A stretch of 64,000 nt of DNA from Aphanothece hegewaldii CCALA 016 (lineage in GTDB: Bacteria > Cyanobacteriota > Cyanobacteriia > Cyanobacteriales > Microcystaceae): NCBI RefSeq assembly GCF_003007785.1, contig NZ_PXOH01000022.1:1-64000 (forward strand), read 5' to 3'. The notes below the pieces were generated by a model. The model saw nothing but the letters and a program-made list of their open reading frames with translations. It had not been told where the DNA came from and made no database searches. The position numbers were made by a program, and so were the translations under genes. Below are positions 26,527-36,092 of the stretch, in pieces (the first letter of the stretch is position 1; every line of letters starts with the position of its first letter).

Positions 26527-28440
26527 TTACTCAAACATCCCATTAATCAAATCTTGATACTGTTGTGTGACCACAGGGCGCTTAATTTTTAGGGTTTGGG
26601 TCATTGTTCCGTTTTCCTGGGAAAAAGGTTCAAGTATTATTCTAAAAACTTTAATTTGGTCATCAGCGCGATATCCAGGGCGATTTCTCACTTCTCTATT
26701 GAGTTCCTGTTTAAATAAGTCTTGTACGGGTTTGCTGTAGAGATCACTTTTTTCGATTTCGGTTCTGGATGTGTGATAATCTGGAAAAGATAGATTAAAC
26801 TGCCCATCTTGTGACCATTTTTTGAGTGCTTCTAAATTGGGTACAATTAATGCACCTAGCGCTTTTTCATCTTGACCGACTAGCATGATTTGGTCAATAT
26901 AGGGACTACGGACACAAGCATCTTCTATCGGTTGGGGTTCGATATTTTCGCCGTTAGATAGTACAATTGTATCTTTAGCGCGACCGGTCAAAACGAGGTC
27001 ATTCATCGGTGTCACCCATCCCAAGTCACCACTATCAAACCATCCATCAGCATCAATGACTTTTGTGGTAGCTTCGGGTTTTTTATAATATCCTTGCATA
27101 ATTTGCGGTCCACGAATTAAGACGAGTCCCTTTTCTCCGTTGGGGAGAGGTTGACGGGTTTCGGGATGAACTATGCGAATTTCTGTATAAGGAAAAGGTT
27201 GTCCAGATGATCCTCTCAAGTTACGATCGAGAGTACGTGCATTCGTAACAGGTGAAGTTTCTGTTAATCCATAACCGACCAGTACAGGTATATTAATGAT
27301 TTCATAAAAGGTTTCGATGTGTCTTGCTAAGGAACCACCACCACTAATAAAGGCTTTGAGATTTCCACCAATAGCCTGACGAATTTTATTATAGACTAAG
27401 CGATCGCCTAAAAAATGGATTGGGGCATAAACTAAAGATTTGAGACGAGCAATAATACGCTCACTGGGTGAAGCATGAAGATGATCTAAACTTAAATTAT
27501 CGGCAATTCGTTTATTAATTACATAGCGTTCGGAATTTTTTAAAAAGAAATTGACTAACTTTTGCTTACTTTCGCTTTGTTCTCTAAATTGTTTTTGGAC
27601 TCCTTCATACAAAGACTCCCAAATTCTGGGAACACCGACCATATAACGGGGTTTATACTGGGTTAAATCATTTTTAAAATAGCGAATATTCGTATAAAAT
27701 TGTGTACAACCTTGGGAAATGAGAAAATATTCACAACTCCGCTCGTAGGAATGCCAAGAAGGAAGTATACTCAAAACATGATCGCCAGGTTCGGGTTGCA
27801 CGATGACACCGATCGTTTTAATTTGATGTAGTAAATTACTATGAGATAACATTACTCCTTTGGGTTGTCCTGTCGTTCCTGAAGTATAAATAAGAGTAGC
27901 TAAATCTTTTTCGCTTAGATGAGACGGTTGTAAAGTAGATGTGGAACCTAGGTTAAGTAATTGTTGAAAATTAATAGTTTTTATCGGTGTTTCGTTTGTC
28001 GTTTCTTCTTCCGATAAAAGAATAATAAATTGAATTGGTAAATTTTGAATTTCGGGGAATAATTTCTTGAGAGTTTTTTGGTCTTCTACAACTAAAGCTA
28101 CACTATCACTATCTTTTAGAATATACAGTAATTCGGAGCGCTCGGCTTGTGATGAACGGACTGCATTTGAACATCCTGCCATCATAATACCTTGATCGGC
28201 GACCAACCAACGAGGACTATTATCTGCAATTAGAGCAACTGTAGACTTAGTTTGAATACCTAATGCTTGCAGACCCGATGCAAAATGTTGAATATTCTGG
28301 CACAATTGCGAATAAGTTAGGATAGTTTCTGGTTTACTATGGGGGTCATGAAGTGCAACAATATTCGTAAACCGTTGTGCTGCAATTGCCCAAACTTCGG
28401 GTAAAGATTGAATAGCAGAATAATCAACTAGAGAACTCAT
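26527..28440 (-). CDS. aas: Long-chain acyl-ACP/acyl-CoA synthetase (AMP-forming)
   Basis: 637 residues from the ATG at 28438-28440; a TTG six codons upstream is less likely. Adenylate-forming enzyme: the P-loop LIYTSGTTGQPKGVMLSHSN, then YGLTETSPV, GWFDSGDLGW and LTGRAKDTIVLSNGENI. Length and the long helical insert after HSYERSCEYF are typical of the cyanobacterial Aas (Synechocystis slr1609-like), which recycles free fatty acids released from membrane lipids by activating them to acyl-ACP. Cyanobacteria usually have one such gene. Acyl-CoA specificity cannot be excluded from sequence. Confidence 0.88.
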   Translation of the reverse strand: MSSLVDYSAIQSLPEVWAIAAQRFTNIVALHDPHSKPETILTYSQLCQNIQHFASGLQALGIQTKSTVALIADNSPRWLVADQGIMMAGCSNAVRSSQAERSELLYILKDSDSVALVVEDQKTLKKLFPEIQNLPIQFIILLSEEETTNETPIKTINFQQLLNLGSTSTLQPSHLSEKDLATLIYTSGTTGQPKGVMLSHSNLLHQIKTIGVIVQPEPGDHVLSILPSWHSYERSCEYFLISQGCTQFYTNIRYFKNDLTQYKPRYMVGVPRIWESLYEGVQKQFREQSESKQKLVNFFLKNSERYVINKRIADNLSLDHLHASPSERIIARLKSLVYAPIHFLGDRLVYNKIRQAIGGNLKAFISGGGSLARHIETFYEIINIPVLVGYGLTETSPVTNARTLDRNLRGSSGQPFPYTEIRIVHPETRQPLPNGEKGLVLIRGPQIMQGYYKKPEATTKVIDADGWFDSGDLGWVTPMNDLVLTGRAKDTIVLSNGENIEPQPIEDACVRSPYIDQIMLVGQDEKALGALIVPNLEALKKWSQDGQFNLSFPDYHTSRTEIEKSDLYSKPVQDLFKQELNREVRNRPGYRADDQIKVFRIILEPFSQENGTMTQTLKIKRPVVTQQYQDLINGMFE

Positions 28441-28689
28441 GGTTTTATAGTTTGTCAAGGTGTGATGGATAAATAAGAGTATAAGGCTAGAGATGGACTC
28501 TTATTACTTAATCTATTTTATCGTTGAACGAGAACACAATCTATAGTAGACAGTTTCAATATTTACACAATTTTTATTTATTTTATGACAATTACTAAAC
28601 CGTCATAGAATTAAGTTTGATTTTTTATATTTGTGAGCATTATAGAATTAATACCAAATCCACCATAAATTACATCCTTAAAATTCTGT

Positions 28690-28711
28690 AGGAATTTGGT
28701 CTCCAAATCCT
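28690..28711 (+). repeat. Palindromic repeat, GGTTTGGTCTCCAAACC family, copy 3
   Basis: An A-rich variant of the same palindrome, with centre ATTTGGTCTCCAAAT and arms AGGA/TCCT. The base changes in one arm are matched in the other. It lies in a 314-nt gap between divergent genes, 44 nt before the next start codon. Confidence 0.7.
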
Positions 28712-28754
28712 GTAAAAACAATGATTTAGTATAACATCATCAGGAATTGAACAA

Positions 28755-29816
28755 ATGAAGCTAAAAAGAGAAGATTTAGACTGGGTAACGCGAGAAGGAA
28801 TTATTACCCCACAACAAGCAGAAGAATTATGGAATGCTTTATCACAACGATATCAGGATTCTGATGATTATCAAAACAAACCACGTTTCAACTTTGCCAA
28901 TTTTGCCTATTATTTTGGAGCATTAATTGTCATTTTAGCGATGGGATGGTTTATGACAAAAGCTTGGGAAAGTTTCGGTGGTGCGGGACTTTTTTTTATT
29001 GCGATCGCTTATGCAATTAGTTTTATATTAGTCGGAAACAATCTTTATTTTCAGCAAAATTTAAAGATACCAGGTGGTTTATTATTTACGATGGCTGTTT
29101 GTATGAGTCCTCTGGCAATTTATGGTTTGCAACGTTGGACGGGTTTCTGGATACAAACTGATCCTGGAATTTATCGAGGTTTTTATGAATGGGTAAAAGG
29201 TAGTTGGTTGTTGATGGAATTAGGAACAATTATCGCGGCATTAATTACTTTAAAGTTTGTTCGTTTTCCTTTTTTAACTTTACCTATTGCTTTTTGTTTG
29301 TGGTTTATGTCAATGGATTTAACCCCGATAATTTTTGGTGAAAATAATTTTGATTGGAAAAATAGAGCTATAGTTTCTATGTGGTTTGGTATTGGTTGTA
29401 TCATTGTTGCCTATTTAATCGATATAAGAATTAGAAGAAATCAAGGTGATTTTGCTTTTTGGTTATATTTATTTGGTTTATTTAGTTTTTGGTTTAGTTT
29501 ACCATTTTTGGGTGATGATACTGAATGGTCTAGATTTTTGTATTGTTTAACTAATTTAGGATTAATTGTTTTATCTTTGCTCTTAAAACGTCGCTTGTTT
29601 ATGGTTTTTGGTGGAATTGGTGTCTTTTACTATTTAGGACATTTAGCTTATCAAGTCTTTCAAGATTCTATTTTATTTCCTTTTTGTTTAACTATTTTGG
29701 GTCTTCTAATTATTTATATAGGGGTCTTATATCAACGTCATTATCGAAATATTGAGCGTTATTTAGAGAGTATTATTCCATCAGCAATTAGAGATTTATT
29801 ACCAAGAGAAAGATAA
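28755..29816 (+). CDS. DUF2157-like multi-pass membrane protein
   Basis: 353 residues. The N-terminus (about 1-45) is a soluble DUF2157-type head: REDLDWVTREGIITPQQAEELWNAL. About nine hydrophobic helices follow from residue 48 to 330. The C-terminal tail is basic (RHYRNIERYLESIIPSAIRDLLPRER). The DUF2157 family has no assigned function. The upstream AT-rich gap carries a palindromic repeat. The next gene converges on it, 17 nt away. Confidence 0.75.
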   Translation: MKLKREDLDWVTREGIITPQQAEELWNALSQRYQDSDDYQNKPRFNFANFAYYFGALIVILAMGWFMTKAWESFGGAGLFFIAIAYAISFILVGNNLYFQQNLKIPGGLLFTMAVCMSPLAIYGLQRWTGFWIQTDPGIYRGFYEWVKGSWLLMELGTIIAALITLKFVRFPFLTLPIAFCLWFMSMDLTPIIFGENNFDWKNRAIVSMWFGIGCIIVAYLIDIRIRRNQGDFAFWLYLFGLFSFWFSLPFLGDDTEWSRFLYCLTNLGLIVLSLLLKRRLFMVFGGIGVFYYLGHLAYQVFQDSILFPFCLTILGLLIIYIGVLYQRHYRNIERYLESIIPSAIRDLLPRER

Positions 29817-29833
29817 ATTTTAATAACATATTT

Positions 29834-30244
29834 TTAAAAATTAAAAAAATCTTGAGGTGTAATAATAGCAATGCCACGAAATGGATTAAGCACTAATAAA
29901 TCTTGGTCACCACTAATAATAACTGTTGCCTTTCCACAAACGGCTAATTCAAGGAATTTATTATCTTTTGTATCTCGGCAAGCTTGTATGTTTTGATCTA
30001 CATAAATAAATAAAGCTTCTAAAAGAAAATTTTCTAAAAAATCATATCTTAATTCAAAAGAAGCATATCGATCAAACTTTTTACGCTGTAAGACTTCTGT
30101 CAGTTCTTCTTCTATAGAATCCGAAATTAAAACAGTTCCTTGAATAAATGCTTTATCTATAGACATTCTAGGAATAGATTGAGGAAATATAGCTGCACTA
30201 ACAATAACGTTAGTATCAAAAACATAAAAATTACTCATCATCAA
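29834..30244 (-). CDS. PIN-domain toxin
   Basis: 136 residues of a PIN-type ribonuclease. The N-terminal FYVFDTNVIVSAAIFP carries the first catalytic Asp. The middle ESALEEELTEVL-type helix (here IEEELTEVLQRKKF) and CRDTKDNKFLELAVCGKATVIISGDQDLLVL carry the further acidic residues (TKDNKFLE and GDQD). PIN toxins of TA modules cut RNA. Its start overlaps the end of the upstream antitoxin gene by 14 nt, so the two are coupled. Confidence 0.85.
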   Translation of the reverse strand: MMMSNFYVFDTNVIVSAAIFPQSIPRMSIDKAFIQGTVLISDSIEEELTEVLQRKKFDRYASFELRYDFLENFLLEALFIYVDQNIQACRDTKDNKFLELAVCGKATVIISGDQDLLVLNPFRGIAIITPQDFFNF

Positions 30245-30473
30245 GAATTGCTTGCAGTATTTCTGGTGTCAGCCCATTTGCTTGTGCTTCTTGCGCTAAT
30301 TTATCCATCGCTTCTTGTAAAGATTCTCTAGGTTTAAGAGCTTTTCTTAACTGGAAGTTTAAAAATGCGACTATTTTTCTCTTTTTGTCTTCTGAAACTG
30401 CTTGATAGACTCTCGCTGTTTCGGCATCAACGGGAATTGTAATAAATTCCGTTTTGACAGTTGTATTTTCCAT
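30231..30473 (-). CDS. Putative antitoxin of the PIN toxin
   Basis: 80 residues, acidic C-terminus (PEILQAILDDE). It begins MENTTVKTEFITIPVDAETARVYQAVSEDKKRKI and has a helical middle typical of small cyanobacterial antitoxins. The gene precedes and overlaps the PIN toxin, the standard antitoxin-toxin order. No DNA-binding motif is certain. Confidence 0.7.
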   Translation of the reverse strand: MENTTVKTEFITIPVDAETARVYQAVSEDKKRKIVAFLNFQLRKALKPRESLQEAMDKLAQEAQANGLTPEILQAILDDE

Positions 30474-30530
30474 AGGTTTTTAAAGTTGTTGAGATTAATA
30501 ACAATTATACTGTTTTAACTAATTATAGAT

Positions 30531-30558
30531 AAAAAAAGATGCCATAAAAATGACACCT
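30531..30558 (-). terminator. Rho-independent terminator of rplU-rpmA
   Basis: On the minus strand AGGTGTCAT pairs (with G-U wobbles) with ATGGCATCT across a TTTT loop and is followed by six or more T. It lies 31 nt after the rpmA stop codon. Confidence 0.75.
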
Positions 30559-30589
30559 AATTTAATTCTAAAAAGTCTAAAAAAATATT

Positions 30590-30865
30590 CTAGCTTGCGG
30601 CCACTTCTTGAGCTACAGGATAGACACTGACTTTATAACGTTTTCTGTCTTTGTGTTCAAAAGTCACTACACCATCGGTTAAAGCATACAGGGTGTAATC
30701 TCTTCCACAACCGACATTGTTACCAGGATGAACGCTACTACCGCGTTGACGGATGATGATATTACCTGCTTTCACAACTTGTCCACCATAACGCTTAACT
30801 CCAAGTCGTTTAGCTGTAGAGTCACGACCGTTACGTGTACTACCTGTACCTTTCTTATGTGCCAT
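30590..30865 (-). CDS. rpmA: Ribosomal protein L27
   Basis: 91 residues. N-terminus [20 protein letters not shown] and the block [20 protein letters not shown] are diagnostic of bL27, whose N-terminal tail reaches the peptidyl-transferase centre. The start is MAHKK with no prior propeptide, so N-terminal cleavage as in Firmicutes is not needed. It follows rplU by 32 nt in the usual rplU-rpmA operon, ended by a clear terminator. Confidence 0.97.
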   Translation of the reverse strand: MAHKKGTGSTRNGRDSTAKRLGVKRYGGQVVKAGNIIIRQRGSSVHPGNNVGCGRDYTLYALTDGVVTFEHKDRKRYKVSVYPVAQEVAAS

Positions 30866-30897
30866 TTTATCTCCTTATGTTTTTTTGTAAATGTTTT

Positions 30898-31287
30898 TTA
30901 TTCTTCTTCAGCACTAGCATTAGTCAAGACAAGACGTTTCATATCTGTCTCTACCATTGCTAAAACTTCGCCATTGACGGTAATGGAGTTAATCATAAAA
31001 CGAGTTAACTCTTGACGATGACCCCGTTTTTTGCGGGTTTTCTTTTTGGGTTTCATTTTGTAGACGAGGATTTTTTTACCTCTGCGATGGTCTAAAACCG
31101 TACCTTCTACGATCGCACCTTCTACAAAAGGCTGACCTACTGTTATTTGATCATCATGACTGATCAAAAGAACTTTATCAATCGAACAAGTTTCACTCGC
31201 TTCCACGTGTAAACGTTCGATATCATAAAAGCGTCCAGGTTCTACTCTTAACTGTTTACCGCCTGTTTCAATTATTGCGTAACTCAT
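30898..31287 (-). CDS. rplU: Ribosomal protein L21
   Basis: 129 residues. MSYAIIETGGKQLRVEPGRFYDIERL and VLDHRRGKKILVYKMKPKKKTRKKRGHRQELTRFMI are the standard bL21 blocks. It binds 23S rRNA in the large subunit. The C-terminal tail is a little longer than in E. coli and acidic (NASAEEE). First gene of the rplU-rpmA operon. The tRNA-Ser gene upstream on the same strand is about 150 nt away. Confidence 0.97.
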   Translation of the reverse strand: MSYAIIETGGKQLRVEPGRFYDIERLHVEASETCSIDKVLLISHDDQITVGQPFVEGAIVEGTVLDHRRGKKILVYKMKPKKKTRKKRGHRQELTRFMINSITVNGEVLAMVETDMKRLVLTNASAEEE

Positions 31288-31439
31288 AAAACATTTCTCT
31301 TTCTTATTTGCCGTACAGGTATCTAGAAAAGAATTAACTCATCTAGCATTTGCCCATGTCTGAACCTGATCCGAGCAGGAATTAGACACACAATCTACAA
31401 TTATCTAATATTTATTGATAATTTGTCAAGATAAAAAAG

Positions 31440-31526
31440 CGGAGAGGGTGGGATTTGAACCCACGTACGAGTCACCCCGTAACCTGATTTCGAGTCAAGC
31501 GCATTCAACCGCTCTGCCACCTCTCC
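31440..31526 (-). tRNA. trnS-CGA: tRNA-Ser (CGA)
   Basis: 87 nt on the minus strand. Acceptor stem GGAGAGG pairs with CCTCTCC, discriminator G. The anticodon loop CTCGAAA has anticodon CGA (31490-31492). A long variable arm and the GTTCAAATC T-loop are typical of class II tRNA-Ser. CCA is not encoded and is added after transcription. Confidence 0.95.
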
Positions 31527-31682
31527 ATATTTCAGATTAATATTATAGCATATCGTTGTCTAAAAACATAAAAATGTGAACAACATCAACTAAAGTGAAG
31601 TTTTAAGCAGGGAATTTTTTAGAGTCTAAGTTCCGCTATACTTTACACATCAAAAAGCTGAATATAAAAGGATACTTTTTAA

Positions 31683-33308
31683 ATGTCTGCTAAGATCAAA
31701 CGATTTATTCTGCTGATTATTTTATTGCCGCTACTCTTAATGTCTTTTCGCTTAGTTGCTGCGCCTTCTGCTGAAACGAGCGCTTATCAAAAAGTTAAGA
31801 TTTATACTGAATCTAAGAATCCCGCGCAAATTGTTATTGCTCCAGAAAAAGAGTTTATTACTTGTTTTAATGATAGTATAGCGGGTTGGGTAGAAAAAAA
31901 ACTTACGCCCGCTTTAGTTAATCAAATAAACAACCGATTAGACCCTTATTTAAAAATAGAATTAAATGCCCAAGGTTTCGCCAAAGCAGCTACACGTGTT
32001 TTAGAAACCGAAAAAGATGAGACTAATTATGATGCGATATGGGTTAGAGATAATGTCTGGGTTTATTATGCTTTATTACAAAATCCTAATCGTCGTGCCG
32101 ATGCGAGAAAATTATTATTAGCCTTGTGGGATTATTATGCGACAGATGCTCAAATTGCTAGATTTAGACAAATTATAGCCAATCCTGCTTTGTCTACAAA
32201 TTCAATGGCGATGCCTCATATTCGTTTTGATGGTAATTCTCCCACTTTAGATGATGTGATGGTTGATGGGAAGCCTCAAGATTGGAATCATCGTCAAATT
32301 GATGCACATGGACTTTTATTTATAGCTATTGGTGAAGCTATATCCCAACAATTAATTGATCTTAATGAACTTACCGAAAAACGGCTACGGGTTCTCGCTT
32401 TATATCCTTTATTTTTACAAAGAATTAAATTTTATGATTATGAGGATGCGGGAGCATGGGAAGAAATTCCTCGTAAGAATACCTCTAGTATTGCTTTAGC
32501 GACACGTTCTCTACAAGTGTGGGGTAAATTAATGTCTGCTCAAAATAATTCTGCTTACTCCAAACGATTAAAAGATTTTCTTTTAAAGCAATCTACTGAT
32601 ATTAGCAATGTTTGGTCAGAACCTTCACTTAATACCTTAATTTCTCAGGGATTAAATACCGTTAAAATACAACTTCGTTTAGGGGGAGAGTCACCTAATT
32701 ATAAGCCGGATGACGTTCGTTTTAGAAGAGCGGATGCAGCTTTAGTGGTACTCATTCAACCCTCACCTTTAGAAGGATTAACAGAAGATGAAATGCGACA
32801 CGCTCTTTTAATTATAGAAACATTAAAGCGACCAACGGGAATTTTACGCTATACCAGAGATAGTTATCAAGAGGGGAATTATTGGATTAAATCTCCTGTT
32901 GCGGATAAAGATGCGCCTACTTTAACGGGGGATACGTCTTCAAATGATGCTTTTATGTGGCGACTAAGTCAATTAATTCCTGATACCGAAGCGCAATGGT
33001 TTTTTGATAGTTTACTCGTTTTAGCCCGCTTACATTTAGCAGAAATTACCAAAAATCCTCAACTACGTCAACAAGATATTCATGCTGCTACAGTACACCT
33101 AAAACGCGCATTAGGGCAAATAACTGGACAAGGGTTAATAACAGCCGATGGAAAAAGTGTAGGAGCTTGGCAAGCCCCAGAAAGTATTAATACAATAGTG
33201 ATAGATGGTCGAAGATTCTTTTTACCTTCTCCTATTACGCCGCTAAATTGGGCGAAAGCGGGTTTAAGTATGGCTTTGGATAAATACGAAACCGCAATTA
33301 GTCAGTAG
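31683..33308 (+). CDS. GH15-like (glucoamylase / six-hairpin) glycoside hydrolase
   Basis: 541 residues. A hydrophobic N-terminal segment (about residues 8-28) suggests export. The alpha/alpha-barrel region begins near residue 80 with YDAIWVRDNVWVYYALL and continues with QDWNHRQIDAHGLLFIAIGEAI, YDYEDAGAWEE and RPTGILRYTRDSYQEGNYW. The WHxxQIDAxG and DxGxWEE patterns are characteristic of GH15/phosphorylase-kinase-like barrels. The last two provide the catalytic acidic residues. It probably releases glucose from alpha-glucans. Exact substrate is uncertain. Monocistronic, with a hairpin repeat beyond its stop. Confidence 0.75.
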   Translation: MSAKIKRFILLIILLPLLLMSFRLVAAPSAETSAYQKVKIYTESKNPAQIVIAPEKEFITCFNDSIAGWVEKKLTPALVNQINNRLDPYLKIELNAQGFAKAATRVLETEKDETNYDAIWVRDNVWVYYALLQNPNRRADARKLLLALWDYYATDAQIARFRQIIANPALSTNSMAMPHIRFDGNSPTLDDVMVDGKPQDWNHRQIDAHGLLFIAIGEAISQQLIDLNELTEKRLRVLALYPLFLQRIKFYDYEDAGAWEEIPRKNTSSIALATRSLQVWGKLMSAQNNSAYSKRLKDFLLKQSTDISNVWSEPSLNTLISQGLNTVKIQLRLGGESPNYKPDDVRFRRADAALVVLIQPSPLEGLTEDEMRHALLIIETLKRPTGILRYTRDSYQEGNYWIKSPVADKDAPTLTGDTSSNDAFMWRLSQLIPDTEAQWFFDSLLVLARLHLAEITKNPQLRQQDIHAATVHLKRALGQITGQGLITADGKSVGAWQAPESINTIVIDGRRFFLPSPITPLNWAKAGLSMALDKYETAISQ

Positions 33309-33360
33309 TGGTTTGGTTTATGGAAATTAACAAATTAATTTGGTCATCGTTAGTATTGCC

Positions 33361-33470
33361 AGTGAATGAATTCACTGTCTCACAGCTAAAGTCGGTTTCA
33401 ACCGACTAATTGTAAGGAGTTTAGTCCGTTTTAACGGACTTTAGCTATAAGACAGGGGTTTAAACCCCTG
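33361..33470 (+). repeat. Four-hairpin intergenic repeat, copy 1
   Basis: Four successive palindromes in 110 nt: AGTGAATGAATTCACT (33361-33376), AGTCGGTTTCAACCGACT (33390-33407), AGTCCGTTTTAACGGACT (33423-33440) and CAGGGGTTTAAACCCCTG (33453-33470). An outer 9-bp stem AGCTAAAGT/ACTTTAGCT encloses the middle two. Copy 2 is at 56391-56547. It lies 52 nt after the GH15-like stop, in sense orientation. Confidence 0.85.
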
Positions 33471-33590
33471 GCGAACCAATTAGAAGAATGAAAATCTCCA
33501 GAATTAACCTAAAATCCTTGAACCATCGTGGAAAAATCTGGGTTATTGGAGATGTCTAATTAATGTTTTATCTTCTGTTGTCTTTATTAT

Positions 33591-34913
33591 CTACTCCCCA
33601 AACGTTAAAGCTTTTCCTCTAATTTCTGTATTTAGTTTTCCTTTTTCGTAGACGATTTGACCCCCAACAATGGTATAAACAGGCCATCCGGTTAAATTCC
33701 ATCCTTCAAAGGGACTCCAAGCGCATTTAGTTTGTAATTCTTCGCGCAAGACAGGCTTATAAGTGTTTAAATCGACTAATACTAAGTCTGCATCATAACC
33801 CGGTTGAATGAGTCCTTTATTGGGAATTTTATAAGCTTTGGCGACAGCAGTAGACATCCAGTTAGACACCTGAGAAATGGTACAGTTTCCCTGCATGGCT
33901 TGGGTTAACATGATGGGTAAGGATGTTTCAACTCCTGGCATTCCAGACGGACTATTGGGATAAGTTTGGGCTTTTTCGGCTAAAGTATGGGGTGCATGGT
34001 CAGTCGCAATAAAGTCGATGACTCCATCTCGTAAAGCTTGCCATAATATTGTAGGGTTATTTTGCGATCGTAATGGCGGATTCATTTGCGCTAATGTGCC
34101 AATTTTTTCGTAAGCATCGGTGTTTAAAACCAAATGTTGGGGAGTTACTTCAGCAGTTACCCAACTGGGTTTATCTTCTCTGAGTAATTCAGCTTCAACA
34201 CCTGTAGACAAATGCAGAATATGTAAACGTCGTTGATATTTTTTCGAGAGTTTGAGGGCTAATTTTGTGGCGTTGAGGGCGGCGGTTTCGTCTTGTATGA
34301 TTGAATGTATCGATGGACTGGTAATATCTTTGTACTGCTGACGGCGTTCGAGAATACGCGCTTGGTCTTCGGCATGAACCGCAATTAAACGTGTACCATT
34401 AGCAAAAATAGGTTCTAATTCTGCTTCGGTTGACACTTGTAACGGGCCGTGCATTGAACCCATAAAAATTTTAATACCACAAGTCGGGTGTGCTGTCACT
34501 AAATCGGGTAAATTTTCGGCAGTTGCACCAATAAAAAAACCATAATTAACTAAACATTTTTCCGAAGCGCGTTGTAGTTTATCGTTTAAAGCTTCTTGGG
34601 TGGTTGTCAAAGGGCGAGTATTGGGCATCTCTAAAAAAGATGTTACGCCACCTTTAGCACAAGCACAAGACGCGGTATGTAAATCTTCCTTGTATTCTAG
34701 TCCAGGTTCGCGGAAATGCACTTGTGGGTCGATGACACCAGGTAACAAAGTTAAGCCCGCAGCGTCTATGATCTTACTATGTTCACTCTCAGAAATATTA
34801 GAGGCAACTTGAGCAATCTGTCCACCTTGAATGAGAACATCTCCAGTCAAAAAGTGACCATCGCTCAAAAGAATTTGTGCCTGACGAATAAGTAAAGTGC
34901 TAGGATTCGACAT
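33591..34913 (-). CDS. pyrC: Dihydroorotase
   Basis: 440 residues, the longer class I type. It closes carbamoyl-aspartate to dihydroorotate in pyrimidine synthesis. Metal-binding blocks: DPQVHFREPGLEYKEDLHTA, the His pair in IFMGSMHGPLQ...AVHAEDQARI, HILHLSTGVEAELL, and the catalytic Asp in DFIATDHAPHT. The carbamylated Lys of related enzymes would be near the IKIFMGS strand. Single-gene unit on the minus strand, divergent from lepB. Confidence 0.93.
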   Translation of the reverse strand: MSNPSTLLIRQAQILLSDGHFLTGDVLIQGGQIAQVASNISESEHSKIIDAAGLTLLPGVIDPQVHFREPGLEYKEDLHTASCACAKGGVTSFLEMPNTRPLTTTQEALNDKLQRASEKCLVNYGFFIGATAENLPDLVTAHPTCGIKIFMGSMHGPLQVSTEAELEPIFANGTRLIAVHAEDQARILERRQQYKDITSPSIHSIIQDETAALNATKLALKLSKKYQRRLHILHLSTGVEAELLREDKPSWVTAEVTPQHLVLNTDAYEKIGTLAQMNPPLRSQNNPTILWQALRDGVIDFIATDHAPHTLAEKAQTYPNSPSGMPGVETSLPIMLTQAMQGNCTISQVSNWMSTAVAKAYKIPNKGLIQPGYDADLVLVDLNTYKPVLREELQTKCAWSPFEGWNLTGWPVYTIVGGQIVYEKGKLNTEIRGKALTFGE

Positions 34914-35022
34914 GATAGAGTAGGATGGACGATATCTTAATCATGACATCATGTTGATGTAGTTACACTAGATAAGGAATTTATCTGTTACATTAGTTCC
35001 TATTCATCGCTGTTAAATAATT

Positions 35023-35634
35023 ATGACTCGTAGCGTGAACCCTAAATCAAAACATCAATCAAAAACCTCTGATGAAAATCCTTGGATAGAGGGCATCAAA
35101 ACCGTTGCTACTGCAGCTATTCTAGCATTTGGTATTCGGACATTTGTCGCCGAAGCCCGCTATATTCCATCATCCTCGATGGAACCGACTTTACAAATTA
35201 ATGACCGACTGATTATCGAAAAAGTAAGTTATAAATTTGGGGAACCCGATAGAGGAGATGTCGTCGTCTTCTCACCAACTGCTAAATTAAGAGAAGAAAA
35301 TTTTAAAGATGCTTTTATTAAACGAGTCATTGGTTTACCTGGGGATAAGGTAGAAGTTAGCAAGGGAACCGTTTATATTAATGGAAAAGCTTTAGAAGAA
35401 GATTATATTGCTGAGAAACCTAATTATGACTTTGGGCCAGTTACCGTTCCCGAAGGACAGTATTTAGTATTAGGAGATAATCGTAATAATAGTTATGATT
35501 CGCATTTTTGGGGATATGTACCCAAAGATAATTTAATTGGTCGTGCGGTGGTGCGTTTTTGGCCAGTGAATCGTGTCGGTGGAATTGACCATACACCAGT
35601 TTATCCAAAAGGGTCAGTTGGTTCTCAAAACTAA
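35023..35634 (+). CDS. lepB: Signal peptidase I
   Basis: 203 residues. One N-terminal transmembrane segment (about residues 24-44) is followed by the catalytic Ser in [21 protein letters not shown] and the Lys in [15 protein letters not shown]. Box E appears as [15 protein letters not shown]. It cleaves signal peptides on the outer side of the plasma or thylakoid membrane. Cyanobacteria usually carry two lepB genes, and this one cannot be told apart as LepB1 or LepB2 from the window alone. Confidence 0.94.
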   Translation: MTRSVNPKSKHQSKTSDENPWIEGIKTVATAAILAFGIRTFVAEARYIPSSSMEPTLQINDRLIIEKVSYKFGEPDRGDVVVFSPTAKLREENFKDAFIKRVIGLPGDKVEVSKGTVYINGKALEEDYIAEKPNYDFGPVTVPEGQYLVLGDNRNNSYDSHFWGYVPKDNLIGRAVVRFWPVNRVGGIDHTPVYPKGSVGSQN

Positions 35635-35735
35635 ACAAAAATTTAATTGAAAACCTTTCATTCTGCTAGGTCTTACGCTCTGATTTTTTATTCCAGGGCG
35701 ATATTGACGTTTTTTCCGATTATGTTAATGATTAA

Positions 35736-36092
35736 TCAACAAAAATTATCTTTTTCTAATTTTAATAAAATATCCTTAACTTGTTCGAGCAATGGAGCAA
35801 TTTTATTTTCTACTATATCCCAAAGAATTTCATCTTCTAAGCTAAAATAAGAATGAGCCAAAATATCCCGCAAACCTGCAATTTTTCGCCACTCAGTTTC
35901 AGGATATTGATTTCTGATTTCCATTGGCACATTTTTTACTGCTTCACCAATAATTTGTAGATTTCTTACTACAGCATCATAAGTTTTTTCATCACTCACA
36001 AAATCTTCTACTTTCATTCCTTGGGTATAACGCTGAATTTTCGTCCCACTCGCTAAAATATCTTCCAAATATAATCGGAGACTACGTGACAT
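35736..36092 (-). CDS. hepT: HepT-family (DUF86) toxin RNase
   Basis: 118 residues. HEPN-fold protein with the active motif RDILAHSYF (Rx4HxY). In the characterised MntA/HepT system HepT is an RNase toxin. MntA neutralises it by adding AMP to the Tyr of the Rx4HxY motif. The start overlaps the end of the nucleotidyltransferase gene by 11 nt. Both motifs are intact, so the module is probably functional. Confidence 0.9.
   Translation of the reverse strand: MSRSLRLYLEDILASGTKIQRYTQGMKVEDFVSDEKTYDAVVRNLQIIGEAVKNVPMEIRNQYPETEWRKIAGLRDILAHSYFSLEDEILWDIVENKIAPLLEQVKDILLKLEKDNFC

Noticed and set aside
35647..35850. 67-codon plus-strand frame after lepB
   Set aside because: Its 3' part is antisense to hepT and the rest has no coding character.
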